The notes beneath the pieces were generated by a model, which was not told the DNA's origin, searched no databases, and was given only the letters and a program-made list of their open reading frames with translations. Positions 1 to 12,500 of a DNA stretch of 64,000 nucleotides are shown piece after piece; position 1 is the first letter of the stretch; the number at the start of each line of letters is the position of its first letter. The stretch spans positions 9,734,001 through 9,798,000 of the forward strand of contig OZ020259.1 of the NCBI GenBank assembly GCA_963971285.1, in the 5' to 3' direction. The position numbers were made by a program, and so were the translations under genes. Source of the DNA: Astropecten irregularis (Eukaryota; Echinodermata; Asteroidea; Paxillosida; Astropectinidae).

Positions 1-371
1 TCAGACACAGCACTGTACTTTGTTACTTGAATGCATACATCATCTACTTGGTTAGCTGTATTTTAACTTTATTTAACTTGAAAGCTGCAATAAATTTATG
101 ATTCAATCTCTAATTACTCATGTTGAAAAATATTTAAGAAACATAAAGTAGTATAGTTGGAATTTGGAATAGGTGGAGTGGACTCACTGTATACTGGTTA
201 ACAAACACAGTGCAGGATATGTTTTGTACACAAAAGTTGGGATTCAAGGATGATGTTTGGTATAGAAGTGTTTGTTATGGCTGCAGCATTATGTACCGAT
301 TCATATGTAACAATAACCAATTAAATCATGTCAGATGTGTGAAGTAATTGTGGATGTGTTTCTTTGTTTAG

Positions 372-520
372 ATCCAAGTCCATGGCGTACCTGGACGGGC
401 AGGTGGTTGGGAATGATGATCATGGATGGTTGGTATTTGACATCACTATGGCTAGTTCAACATGGAGAACATTTCCACGTGCAAATATGGGCATGCAAGT
501 GACAGTGGAAACATTGAATG
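372..520 (+). CDS. bmp5-8: BMP5-8 exon: prodomain, GWLVFDI segment
   Basis: The acceptor is tttgtttag before 372; the donor is gtttgt at 521. The 149-bp exon reads [13 protein letters not shown], then GWLVFDI and VETLNG, and leaves one base of a Gly codon for the next exon. The residues match the TGF-beta prodomain strand before the cleavage-site exon in BMP7. An earlier upstream start codon is not needed, because the reading frame enters by splicing. Confidence 0.88.
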
Positions 521-3500
521 GTTTGTGCTTTTATCAAGATTATAGATGTAGTGTTATTCATTTATGGCTATTGGTATGTTCACACAAGAAGCTAACTTAG
601 CTTATTTATTTATTTCTCCAACAAGTTTACTTTGTTACATTTAGATGTACTGTGTAGCACTGTATTTGTTTGTAGGTTGGGATGGAAAATATTAACATCA
701 TTATTAAAGTAGGATTTGAAGCTTTGCATGGTGGAAATCACGTAATAAGGAAAGATTTGCGGAGACACCATGTATAAACACTTTATAGATACACCCACGC
801 ACACACTCCCCGAGGACGGCTAGAGTACACTGGCCGGAATGTAGAGATCCAACTTCTCACCGGTTCTTTTCAGAACCACACATCTATAAAGAGTTTATAC
901 ATGGTGTCTCCGCAAACCTTTCCTTATCAAAATCATTGCTCACTCACCAAATAGATTGATGTGGCCTACATCAATTTATTTGGTGAGTAAGCCCTGATTT
1001 TGATCTTTTCCATACCATCTTATAATCACGATGCTACGCAGTTTCTCCAGTTTCACGTGTTTGCATATATACACTTACTTGTTGGCCTACTTAACTTTCA
1101 AGCTGTTATGTCGTTGAAATAAAAGCCAGGACAGCTCTGCGATGCTAGCCAATGGCGGAAGGATGTTTGTGACCTCTGAACACACTGTACTGACTGCAGT
1201 TAGCAGTTGTGAAACAGTGCATCAAATTCCCACTGTGATGTTTTAGTCATTGAAAAGTGAACAAAGAAAAATTTACTGGAGTGGGATTCGAACGCTGGTG
1301 GTGACCCCAATAGTCAACTATCTTTGTTCGTTTGACAGTCAGAAGCCATGAAACCACACACACACCGCCATTCCCCAAGGATCGTTTCAATGATACACGC
1401 AGCAATGCTGCAACCTGGGAACGGCACATGGGGGATCACTCAAAGAGGATAATGCTTCCGACTGCCAAACAAACAAATATAGGTGACTTTTGGGGTCACC
1501 ACCAGCATAGGGCTGGATGGCTCAGTTGGTAGAGCGCCTGTACGGTATTCAGGAGGTCGCCAGTTTGAATCCCGCTCCAGTCAATTTTTCTTTGTTAACT
1601 TTTCAATGACTTTCAATTCAGGCAGTTTCCCTTGTGGTTATTTGTGATCATTTAGTAGTGAAGTTAACAGCTCATGTGAACATACTCTAGGCTTTAACAG
1701 CAAAGATAGCAGTAGATTGAGCGTCTTACATGGATGTGAATGTACTCTTTGTTACTCTGGTGTTTTTTACCTTAAAGGTAGTATGATAGAACATCTGTGA
1801 TCTGTTCAAAATTTGATTTGTCATGGAATGAAAACAAACCTGTAAAATGTTTTCGTTGGGGTAATAGAAATATGCAAATTAGTCTTGCCCTTCACCGACG
1901 TAGATGAGCACTGCATACTCAGTGCTTTTTTGACTGCACTTGAAAAACCCATAGATGATTGGATTGGACTTACCCCGCTGACCCAGGCTAGCTCAGTGGC
2001 CTAGTGGTATGACGTCTGTACTAGTAAGCATGAGGTCGTGGGTTCGAATCCCACCTGAGCCAGTGCATGAATTTTTCATGTGCATGCAAAAAGTACTGAG
2101 CATGCAGTGCTCATCTACGCTGGGGAAGGGCAACTTGGCAAGCCTATACTTTGCATACCTTTAAATAGTTTTAAGGTTATGCTCTGTGATTATGAGTATT
2201 GCAAGTACTTGTATTTTGTGAAGTTGACTCAAAGAGCTTCATGCATTGATGCCATCATCATACTGCCATCTTTTATAGAGACATAAAAAACTCCAGAAAA
2301 TGCATGTTGTGAATCTGTGATATGATATGTGCCTTGCACATGATTAACCTATGATCTTCCTTCTTTATCTATGGCTGAGGTCAGCTTACCCAAATGACAT
2401 CATGTATACACTGCTGAAATGGAGGAGACATTTCCAGTTTAGCAAGGTCAGATGAAACAACAGTGATAAATCTGAAATGATTTTTGAAATGATGCTACTT
2501 ATAACTTACAGGTGAGTCAGTGGAGCCAAGTGCAATTGGCTTAGTGGGAGTGGACAGTGACCAAGGCAAAGAGCCATTCATGGTAGCATTTTTCCAGGGC
2601 TTTACTCAACAAGAACCATCAAGAACAAGGATTAGGAGAAGTACACAGCGAAAGAGCAGGAAGAATCGATATCGATCAGAAACAACTAACTCAAACTCAT
2701 TGAATGATCTTGGGTCTCCATCCAGAAATGGTGAGTGAGTTCTGACTGAATGATGTTAAAATTGTTCTTTTAAAGGTGATTTGGGGATATAGAATGTTTA
2801 TAAAGCTCATATCAATAACAATCTTGCTATAATATAGAGATGTGCCCAAATCAAGTTCACTTCAAATCATTTTCATTGTTTTCTCCACAAATTAATATTA
2901 TGTTCAGTCTTGATGACATGTCCACAGGTTAGCGTCATTTTGAAAACAGGATGGATAGTATGAATGTTCTCGACCAAAAATGACATGACAAATAGGGTTT
3001 TGCAGCTTACTGGATATTGCAGCTTACAAGTTACAGGGTGTTGCAGTTTACAGGGTGTTGCAGCTTGCTGCAGCTTGCAGGGTGTTGCAGCTTGCAGGGT
3101 GTTACAGCTTGCAGGTTGTTACAGCTTGCAGGGTGTTGCAGCTGGCAGGGTGTTGCAGCTTGCAGGGTGTTGCAGCTTGCAGGGTGTTGCAGCTGGCAGG
3201 GTGTTACAGCTTGCAGGGTGTTGCAGCTTGCAGGGTGTTGCAGCTCACAAGGTGTTACAGCTTGCAGGTTGATACAGCTTGCAGGGTGTTACAGCTCGCA
3301 GGGTGTTGCAGCTCACAGGGTGTTACAGCTCACAGGGTGTTACAGCTTGCAGGTTGTTACAGCTCGCAGGGTGTTACAGCTTGCAGGGTGTTACAGCTTG
3401 CAGATTGTTACAGCTCGCAGGGTGTTACAGCTTGCCGGGTGTTACAGCTTGCCGGGTGTTACAGCTCACAGGGTGTTGCAGCTCACAGGGTGTTACAGCT

Positions 3501-6500
3501 TGCAGAATGTTACAGCTTGCAGGGTGTTACAGCTTGCAGGGTGTTGCAGCTCGCAGGGTGTTGCAGCTCACAAGGTGTTACAGCTTGCAGGGTGTTGTAG
3601 CTTGCAGGGTGTTACAGCTTGCAGGTTGTTACAGCTTGCAGGGTGTTGCAGCTTGCAGGGTGTTGCAGCTTGCAGGGTGTTGCAGCTTGCAGGGTGTTAC
3701 AGCTTGCAGGGTGTTGCAGCTTGCAGGGTGTTGCAGCTCACAAGGTGTTACAGCTTGCAGGTTGATACAGCTTGCAGGGTGTTGCAGCTTGCAGGGTGTT
3801 GCAGCTCACAAGGTGTTACAGCTTGCAGGTTGATACAGCTTGCAGGGTGTTACAGCTCGCAGGGTGTTGCAGCTCACAGGGTGTTACAGCTCACAGGGTG
3901 TTACAGCTTGCAGGTTGTTACAGCTCGCAGGGTGTTACAGCTTGCAGGGTGTTACAGCTTGCAGATTGTTACAGCTCGCAGGGTGTTACAGCTTGCCGGG
4001 TGTTACAGCTTGCCGGGTGTTACAGCTCACAGGGTGTTGCAGCTCACAGGGTGTTACAGCTTGCAGAATGTTACAGCTTGCAGGGTGTTACAGCTTGCAG
4101 GGTGTTGCAGCTCGCAGGGTGTTGCAGCTCACAAGGTGTTACAGCTTGCAGGGTGTTGTAGCTTGCAGGGTGTTACAGCTTGCAGGTTGTTACAGCTTGC
4201 AGGGTGTTGCAGCTCGCAGGGTGTTGCAGCTCACAGGGTGTTGCAGCTTGCAGGGTGTTACAGCTTGCAAGGTGTTGCAGCTTGCTGGGTGTTACAGCTT
4301 GCAGGGTGTTGCAGCTTGCAGGGTGTTACAGCTTGCAGGGTGTTGCAGCTTGCCGGGTGTTGCAGCTTGCAGGGTGTTACAGCTTGCAGGGTGTTACAGC
4401 TTGCAGGGTATTGCAGCTTGCAGGGTGTTGCAGCTTGCCAGGTGTTGCAGCTTGCAGGGTGTTACAGCTTGAAGGGTGTTACAGCTTGCAGGGTGTTACA
4501 GCTTGCAGGGTGTTGCAGCTCGCAGGGTGTTGCAGCTCGCAGGGTGTTGCAGCTTGCAGGGTGTTGCAGCTCACAAGGTGTTACAGCTTGCAGGGTGTTA
4601 CAGCTTGCAGGGTGTTACAGCTTGCAGGGTGTTACAGCTTGCAGGGTGTTACAGCTTGCAGGGTGTTGTAATATAATTATTACAGTGATAGAAATTTGAG
4701 ATGGGTCAGCATGGATCCTTATGGTCCCTATAAGGTACTGTTGGTTTATTGGCCCAAGATTCTTAACAACAGTCTTAAAGAGTGCTGTCTTTCTCATGAT
4801 TGAAACCTAGCTGTATCCTTCGTACCAAGTACTCAACTAAATGAAATACTTGCAAATCAGACATTGTTAGCTCTCTCAACCCTGCAGACTAATTTACTAT
4901 GATTCTGTTTTTCTTTCTGTTTTTAGCCAACTCGGCTTCAACCAGACAGAGAGAGTGTCAGAAGAGGTCTCTACAAGTCAACTTCAGGGATCTGGAATGG
5001 CAGGTCAAGTCAAATACAAGTTTTGTTATTTTCATTGCAAATAAAATGTACAGGATAATAATTATTGTGATTAAAATTTGGGTGATGTTGCACCAACCCT
5101 TTTGGTATGAGGGGTTGTTTAGGCTTGTTCACACACCCAGAGAATCACGATTAAAAAAAGTGTGTTTTTTTTTTCCGTCTGTGGCCACAATTCAATAGCT
5201 AAATTTCAAAGAAGTAATCACATTTCTAGTAAGTACATTTCCTGGCCTTTCCAGTAATACATCAGTGTGGAAAAACAAAGCTATGTTGATGCAAAATTAT
5301 TCGTACTTTTACATAGTGAATAAATCTGTTTGGGCTGCATGCATGTCTTAGTAATGTGATGAAAATCACGCCCGACGTAAGACAAGGGGCGCGCCGCACG
5401 AGACCGAAACCCCGGTGCAACCCATGCAAGGATGTGGCTGGAGATGGGGGTCCATTTGGCTGAAATATACCGCCTACAAAAATGCCCAACACACCGCCGG
5501 ACAGGCTCCACGACCAGGGTACTGGACAAACAGGACAGACAACGGGGAGGGGTGTACAATCAATGACGTGGGAATATATGTAAAAGGGGAGCAATGAAAT
5601 GTAATTCTGCTGGTTTAATAACCCGCCACCGAACAGCGTGGTGGGTGGAACTCTGTTTGTATAACTCTGATGACAATTAGCAATAATAGCCTCTCACTTG
5701 TAATTAAACTATACTTGGCTCCAATAGCCTCCCGTTATAATGCCTTTGGCACTTTCTTAAGCGCCTCTATAATAAGCGATGTTCCATCTAGCGCCAGCTA
5801 CGCGAGTAATCGCCTCCAATCGCTGGTTCAGCGCTCGCGCTATGTGGGTGGACGCCTCTGTGCGTTAACCCCTCTTATAGCCGCTCCCAAGCGCTTCCCT
5901 GGTGGGCGTACGCCTCTGTGCATTAACGCCCCGTGCTGCTCCTTAAGTGCTGGCTCCTAAAGCGATCGCCTCTCCAGGGCACACAGCCTTCGGCTGAATA
6001 TGTGCCAGAGGCGATACAAGGGCTTGTTCAAACCAACACACACTAGCCGCAAAGAGCGCAGCCCAAAAAGAGAGGCAGCGCGTCCCAAAACTGGGCTAAT
6101 AAAGCTTTGCCTGGATCCAAGCGCACCAATCACAGCTTGTGTGCTGCACATCGCTCGCACAAATCGGGTGCCTCTGAAAAGGATACCATTCTGCGTGGCT
6201 AATTCATCCCGATAGGGCCAACTCTCTGATACTGAGTGGTACCTCTTGCTTGTTGCTTGGCCATCCTGCCATAACCATATTGGCCAGCGTTTGCAGAGTT
6301 GTGTCTCGAAGGGTTACTTCTCGGATACGCTGGAGCCTATCATCCGAGACAAATACATCTGTCTCCATATTGATATCTGCTAACTCCTTCTGGAAGCAGC
6401 GGTCTTGCTCAACCTGGAAGATGATGTAGGGTGGTGTGTCCCTGGTGACTTCTCGTGGAGGCAGCGATGCCCGTGAGAGAGTGTCACTTATGTACATTTC

Positions 6501-9500
6501 TCTTCCAGGCTTGTACTGTACGTTAAGTGAGTATTTCTGCAACCTGAGTCTCATTCGCTGAAGACGCTTGGGGCTGGTGAGGATTGGCTTGTTGAAGATC
6601 GGCATCAGTGGCTTATGGTCGGTCTGGACCCGAACACTGGCACGCCCTAGAATATACTGGTCGAAACGCTCTGCTGCAAATACAATGGCCAGACATTCCT
6701 TTTCAATTTGGGCGTAGTTGCAATCACATGGGGTGAGGCTACGTGATGCGTATGCCACTGGTTTACCTTCTTGGGTGAGGACAGCTCCCAACCCCACATC
6801 TGAGCTGTCGCATTCGATGGAGACTTCTTTCTGGATGTCATAGAATTGCAGTACAGGAGCCTGCGTGATCAGTTGTTTGATTGTGTCCAAGGCATTGTCA
6901 TGATGGGGCATCCAGTCAAACATAACATCTTTGTCTGTGAGGCGCCTCAGAGGCTCACAAACATCGCTAAGCTTGGGCAGGAACTTGGCAAGATAGGTTA
7001 CTACTCCAAGCAACCTCTGTACTCCTTGTACATCTGTGGGCTTTGGCATTTCCTGCACTGCTCTCACCTTGTCAGGATCAGGTGCTAGCCCCTTCAGCGC
7101 TTATGACGTGGCCCATGTAGGCGACGCTAGGCATCTTGAACTTGATTTTCTTTGCATTTAGCTTCAGCCCACGCTCCCTGGCTCGTTTCAGGAGAGCTTG
7201 AAAGGCAGTGTCATGTGATGCCTCTGCTTCTTTATTTGAGTCACCTGTACCATATATGATAATGTCATCAGCAATGACTTCAACATTATCAAGGCCTTCT
7301 AGAACTTGGTCTAGCCTCCGCTGAAATTCTTCCGGTGCTGACGACAGTCCAAATGGCATTCGCAGCCAGCGAAAATGACCATGGGGGGTCCAGAACGTAG
7401 TCAGGTAACTTGACTGCTCATCCAGAACAACCTGTAGGAAGCCATCTTTTGCGTCAACAACCGAAAACACTTTGGCCTTTGCAAGTCTCGGTGCTACTTC
7501 CTCGATGGTGGGTATCGGATAGTGATTCCGTTTGATGGCTCGGTTGAGGCTCTGGGGGTCGAGGCATATTCGGAGTTTGTTAGGCTTCTTTACGACCACC
7601 ATGCTGCTTATCCAAGAAGTTGGTTCTTCAACTTTCTGAATGATTTGCTGTTGTTCCAGACTATGGAGCTTTGCTTTCAGCTCTTGTCGTACTGGGATAG
7701 GTCATCCAGCTCGATATGATATTGCCCTGGAAGTTTTCCTAGGCCTGTGAATATGTCCTTGTACTCTCTCAGTATGTAGTCCTTAGTCAGGACTGTCTTT
7801 CCCGACTGCATGGACTACATGTTCCTGGCTGAACTGTAGCAGTTCTAGTGCCTCACTGGCTCTTCCAGACAGCAAAGAGGTTAGCGCTGCCTCAACAACC
7901 TCAAAGTGGATGATTTTTGTTATTCCACTGTCCGTCTTGCACTGGAGAGCAGTTGCTTCAACGGGTTTTATGACTGATTTGTCGTAAAGCCTCAGCTTTG
8001 CCTTTGACGGTGGCAACGGCTCTGATGTCACCTTCTGGTAATCCTGAAGTCGCAGAGTGCTGCATGTAGCACCAGTGTCTATTTGAAACTTCAGATCTGT
8101 TGCATTGCCACCAGCTCGCGGTTTTGTCTGCAAATTTACAAAGTACTGGGTGCCCAGAGTGTCTGCATGTATGTTGTAGATACTTTCAGCACTGCTAAGA
8201 TTATCTGCCTCCACATCAACTTGATGATTTTTAGGTTTTGCATTCTTCTTTTGCCCAAGATTTGGGGTGTTCTTTGTGGCCGGTCCTGCAGACTCACACA
8301 CTTTGGTGAAGTGGTTTTGCTTGTTGCATTTAGTGCATTCGTGTCCGTAGGCTGGACATTTCCCGCGTGGATGACTCTCTCCACAGTATCTACATGCTGT
8401 TCGTCTGTACAGGCGGCTTGTTGACTTCGGCTTTGTTTTGACTTGATGCACTTGTTCCTCAGTCTTTTCCATCGACTGAAGATGAAGCGAGGTGGCCTCA
8501 CAGCTTCGGCAGATATCTAGGGCTTTTCCAAGTGTCAGCATTGACTCTCGGAGCAGTCTTGCACGGGTTGGATTATCTTTAACCCCAATAACAAGCCGGT
8601 CACGTAGCATTTCATCTTGGAGGGCACCGTACTTGCAAGTTGACGCTAGCTTACGCAAACGGTTGAGAAATTGTTCAATGTTCTCGTGTGCATCCTGAGT
8701 AGCTGAGTTGAACACATAACGTTCATAAATCACATTTCGCTTTGGCTCAAAGTGCTCGCCAAGTTTCTCTAGGATTGTCTTTGAGCTTTTCTTTTCCTCC
8801 TCAGTCAATGGCAGATTCTCGTACACTTGGTAACATTCTTTACCCATCACAGAGAGCAGGGTAGCTACTCGAATGGTGTCTGGTTTCTCTGTCAGGCCAA
8901 TTGCTATTTCATAGTTCTGCCAACTATCTCTGAAATACTGCCAGTTGCCGACAATGTCGCCCTTTATGTCCATCTTTGATGGAGCGGGAATCATTGACTG
9001 TGCCATTATGAGAACACAAGTTCACGATTATGCGTCACGAAGATGATTGTACGTGGCAAGTACAGGACACCGTAGCTGACTGTCCGTGCGTGGAGAAAAC
9101 TTTGCTGAGAATTGGGCCAACTTTTAGCGTTCAAAGTGACTGCCTTTATGAGCCACAGGGCAAAATAATTGATTCTATCACTGCTTAAGTCAACTTCAAA
9201 CAAAGTTTCTTACTTTTGGTGAGCTTGAACTCGGGTAGGCAGGGTTTTCAGGCCGACTTCTGACACCATGTTTAGCGTGTAGACTGACACCATGTGAGTA
9301 GCGTAACGTAAGTGTGTGTTTACTGCAACACGTTAAACATACATGTCGTTGGCAAGCATGACGGGCTCTACGGTAGACTATGAGTGCCATATATGATTAC
9401 CAAGCTTATCTCTATATCAGCGCACATGTACACTACGAACGCAGGACAAATAACACTTTCACTTCTAGTGCTAGTACTTAATTACTCACTTAACTTAATT

Positions 9501-12500
9501 ATAGAGGGCGACCGTCCGAGTGCAATTTCGTTACACAGCATCCATTGACCTTTGCTTGACCATCCCAGTAAAATCAGCATACAAATCATAAATAAACAAA
9601 AGGAATAAGCGAATGGGTGAATAAGTTCCTGCTCTCTCTCTCCCTGTGTCGTGGCGGTTGGTTCCTCTCCTCCTCCGTCTCCAGTCGGATGCTGTCAACT
9701 TCCCGGACTCGGGTCAGGTGCTCCTGGCGATAGTGGCAACGGAGGTTGTCCTTCCTGGTGGACTTGAACGAGCACGCTCCACACCAAGCAAACAGCTTCA
9801 GGCCATGGCTCTGTTGGTTGTGCCGTGCTAGACTTGCCCTCTGTTTAAACTCGCTGGTGCAACTGTCGCAGCGGTACGAGTTCTTCTGGGTCCTGCGACG
9901 TTTCCCAGTCTTTGTCCTCTTCCTCATATCCAGGTTGTCTCAGGCTCATGAATCTGAAACGAAAATAATAGCAATTAACAAATTGCTTTTTCTATTTCTA
10001 TTCTCCTCCCGTACAAGTATTGTCGGAAATGTTTCAAGTAGAACACTACTGCTAGTAGTTCCCGATGGGTGGCGCAGTAATTCTGTTCCGGTTATGAGAG
10101 GGTTCGGCTGGCGTACGCGATTACTCGCTCCTCACCTTGTTGCTTTTGGGAAAGCACCGCCTCGATCGCGATCTCTTCTCCACTTGCGTCCGTGTCGAGG
10201 ATGTATTCCCCTTCGGATTGAGAGTATGCCAGAATTGGTGCCTCCTGCAGCCGCTGCTTGAGTTCCTGAAACGATGCCTCACAATCCTCTCCCCACTCAA
10301 ATTTCCTTGTTTTCTCGGTGAGGCGATGCAGTGGATGGGCAATGTCTGCGAAGCCTCTGACGAACCTCCTATAATAGGAGGCGAGTCCTGTGAAGCTTCT
10401 GACCCCCTTTACATCCACGGGTGTCGGCCAGGTTCTTATCGCCTCCACCTTGTCCGAATCAGTCGTGACCCCGCTCTGCGACACCACATGTTCCAAGTAC
10501 TTCACAGACTCCTGGAACAAGAAGCTCTTGCTTGGTTTCAAGCAGTGCGGAACCTCTGGAATACCTGCCGCAGGCGGTATATCTCCTCGGTAACACTCCT
10601 TCCATTAGACTATTACATCGTCTAAATAGACGAGCAATGTCTCCCATTGGAGCCCGGCCACGACTCACTCCATGAGCCTCTTGAAGGTCGCAGGGGCGTT
10701 GCACAGGCCGAAAGGCATTACATTCCAGCTGTACAACCCCCCGCGGACCACGAAGGCGGATTTCTGCTTAGCCTCCTCGTCTATTAAGGAGGCTGTTGGA
10801 ACCGCCTCCTCCTCGATGTCATCCTCTCTAATCTGGTTAAAACGGCCAACCATCGTCCCACCACGGAGGAGGCATTCCCGCTGTCCGGGATTGAGCACAC
10901 AGAGCGCTAAATTTCCCCCATTGGGTAAGTTCCCCGTTCCCTTGCACGGGTTCGACGATGCCTATCCTTTCTTCGCTCCACATCTGGGCGGTCTGGGCCA
11001 GTCACTATCGCCTCATGCCCCGGAGGTATGCGAGTGTCCCTGGCAACTTCTACCCTGGCGGACAGTACTGATCCCTGTTCATTCCTGCAGCGGATGTGTT
11101 CCCCGTTGAGGAGGAGCTCCCAAGAATTAAAGTCCAGTGTTCTGCCAGTGGGGACAAGGAAGTAAAGCCCAGGATGCCTTGTATTTTTATCTTGGCAAAT
11201 ACGGCTTTGACCTGGCTTGTGGTTCCGCCAATTTGAATGTCGATGTTGGCAACCCCTAAGGTCTCCATGGCCGTACCGTCTGCCTGCAGGACCCTCACGT
11301 GGCTTGGCAACAGTTTGAGTCTCGTCGCATTGGGCATCCGATGGTATGTCTCGTCCGTTATTATGGTATCAGTTGTGCCCGTGTCGACCCAAAATGTGAT
11401 CGGTGTGTCCCGGGTTTCTCCCTGCACATAGAACCCAAGGGTCGGCAGAATCCGTGGCGTAACGATATCCCGAGTAGCCTCACGGGAAGACTTATCCTCT
11501 GCCTGCCGCGGTTCTTCTTTCTGTTCAGATTTCGACGTCAGCAGGTGCGGACTTCGCACCGCCTCTTGCCGCTCCACCTCTGGGCGGTCATACCAGAAAT
11601 GTCCCTTTCCCGCACAGCCAAAACAGACGTCTTCAGGCGCCGCTCGCCTGGTGCGCCGACGCGTCCACTGTCTGGGTTGCCTTTCTACTTGTCCTTGTCG
11701 CCTCTGAATTCGTCTCTCCGTGGACGGTTTAGGATCCATCGTCTGCCCGGGAGGGTCGGCGATGCCCAGTTCCGCCTCTAGGCCCATGCGGCAGTGGTTT
11801 TTCCGCACTTTGGGCTGCTGCCTCCGGTTACCTCTTTGAGCTTCCATTTTCTCTAAGTTTTCTGTGGCCAACGCAGCACGGATCGCCACGTCCAGGGTGG
11901 TTAGCTTTGACTGGCTGGACACTGCATCAGTGAAATGTCACCTTGCGATGCGGTCTCTACATGCCTCTGTGAACACTCGATACCAGAGAGGGATGTCAGC
12001 TCCCGGATATTGTGGCCCAACTCCTGAATCGTCTCCTGCGGTCACTGGCGCCGATTCCTCAGCTCCAGTAGGAAATTCTCGGCCATCTGCCCCGGGCTGA
12101 AACGGGCATTCAGCAACTGAATCAGTTCCGAGTACTCCTATGGCTTTCTCCTGCTGCTGCAGCTGACCAACACCTTGAGTGCGGGCCCCTTCAAGCTGGT
12201 GGCTAAAAATATAGCCGCTTTGTCCTCATCCCAGTCGTTAGCCATTTTGCACGATTGAAAGTGTCCTTTGTAGTCTATCCATGGCTGTTTTCTGTTAGGC
12301 GCGGCGTCCACTGCCGGCCGGTATGTCTACCGGCCAACTCGCCCGGTCGGTGTCTGGCCTGTTTGATCCTCGGCCTGTTTGACTTGCTCGCTCGGCCGGT
12401 ACGTGGCCTGTATGGCTCTAATCCCTGTCGGCATTTCAAAGTCACTGACGCGAGGCTTCACTCCACCATGACCATCGTCCATGAATAGGTGTTGTAAATG

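Noticed and set aside
1511-1583. Possible tRNA gene
   Set aside because: It folds partly as a cloverleaf, but mismatches in the T and anticodon stems and the many copies with the same tail show a SINE.
3017-4699. 560-codon open frame
   Set aside because: It is the 17-bp minisatellite read through; the frame is periodic and overlaps equal frames in the other phases.
5262-5594. ORF shared with 14,119-14,460
   Set aside because: It is the LTR of the outer element translated; its repetition only reflects the two LTRs.
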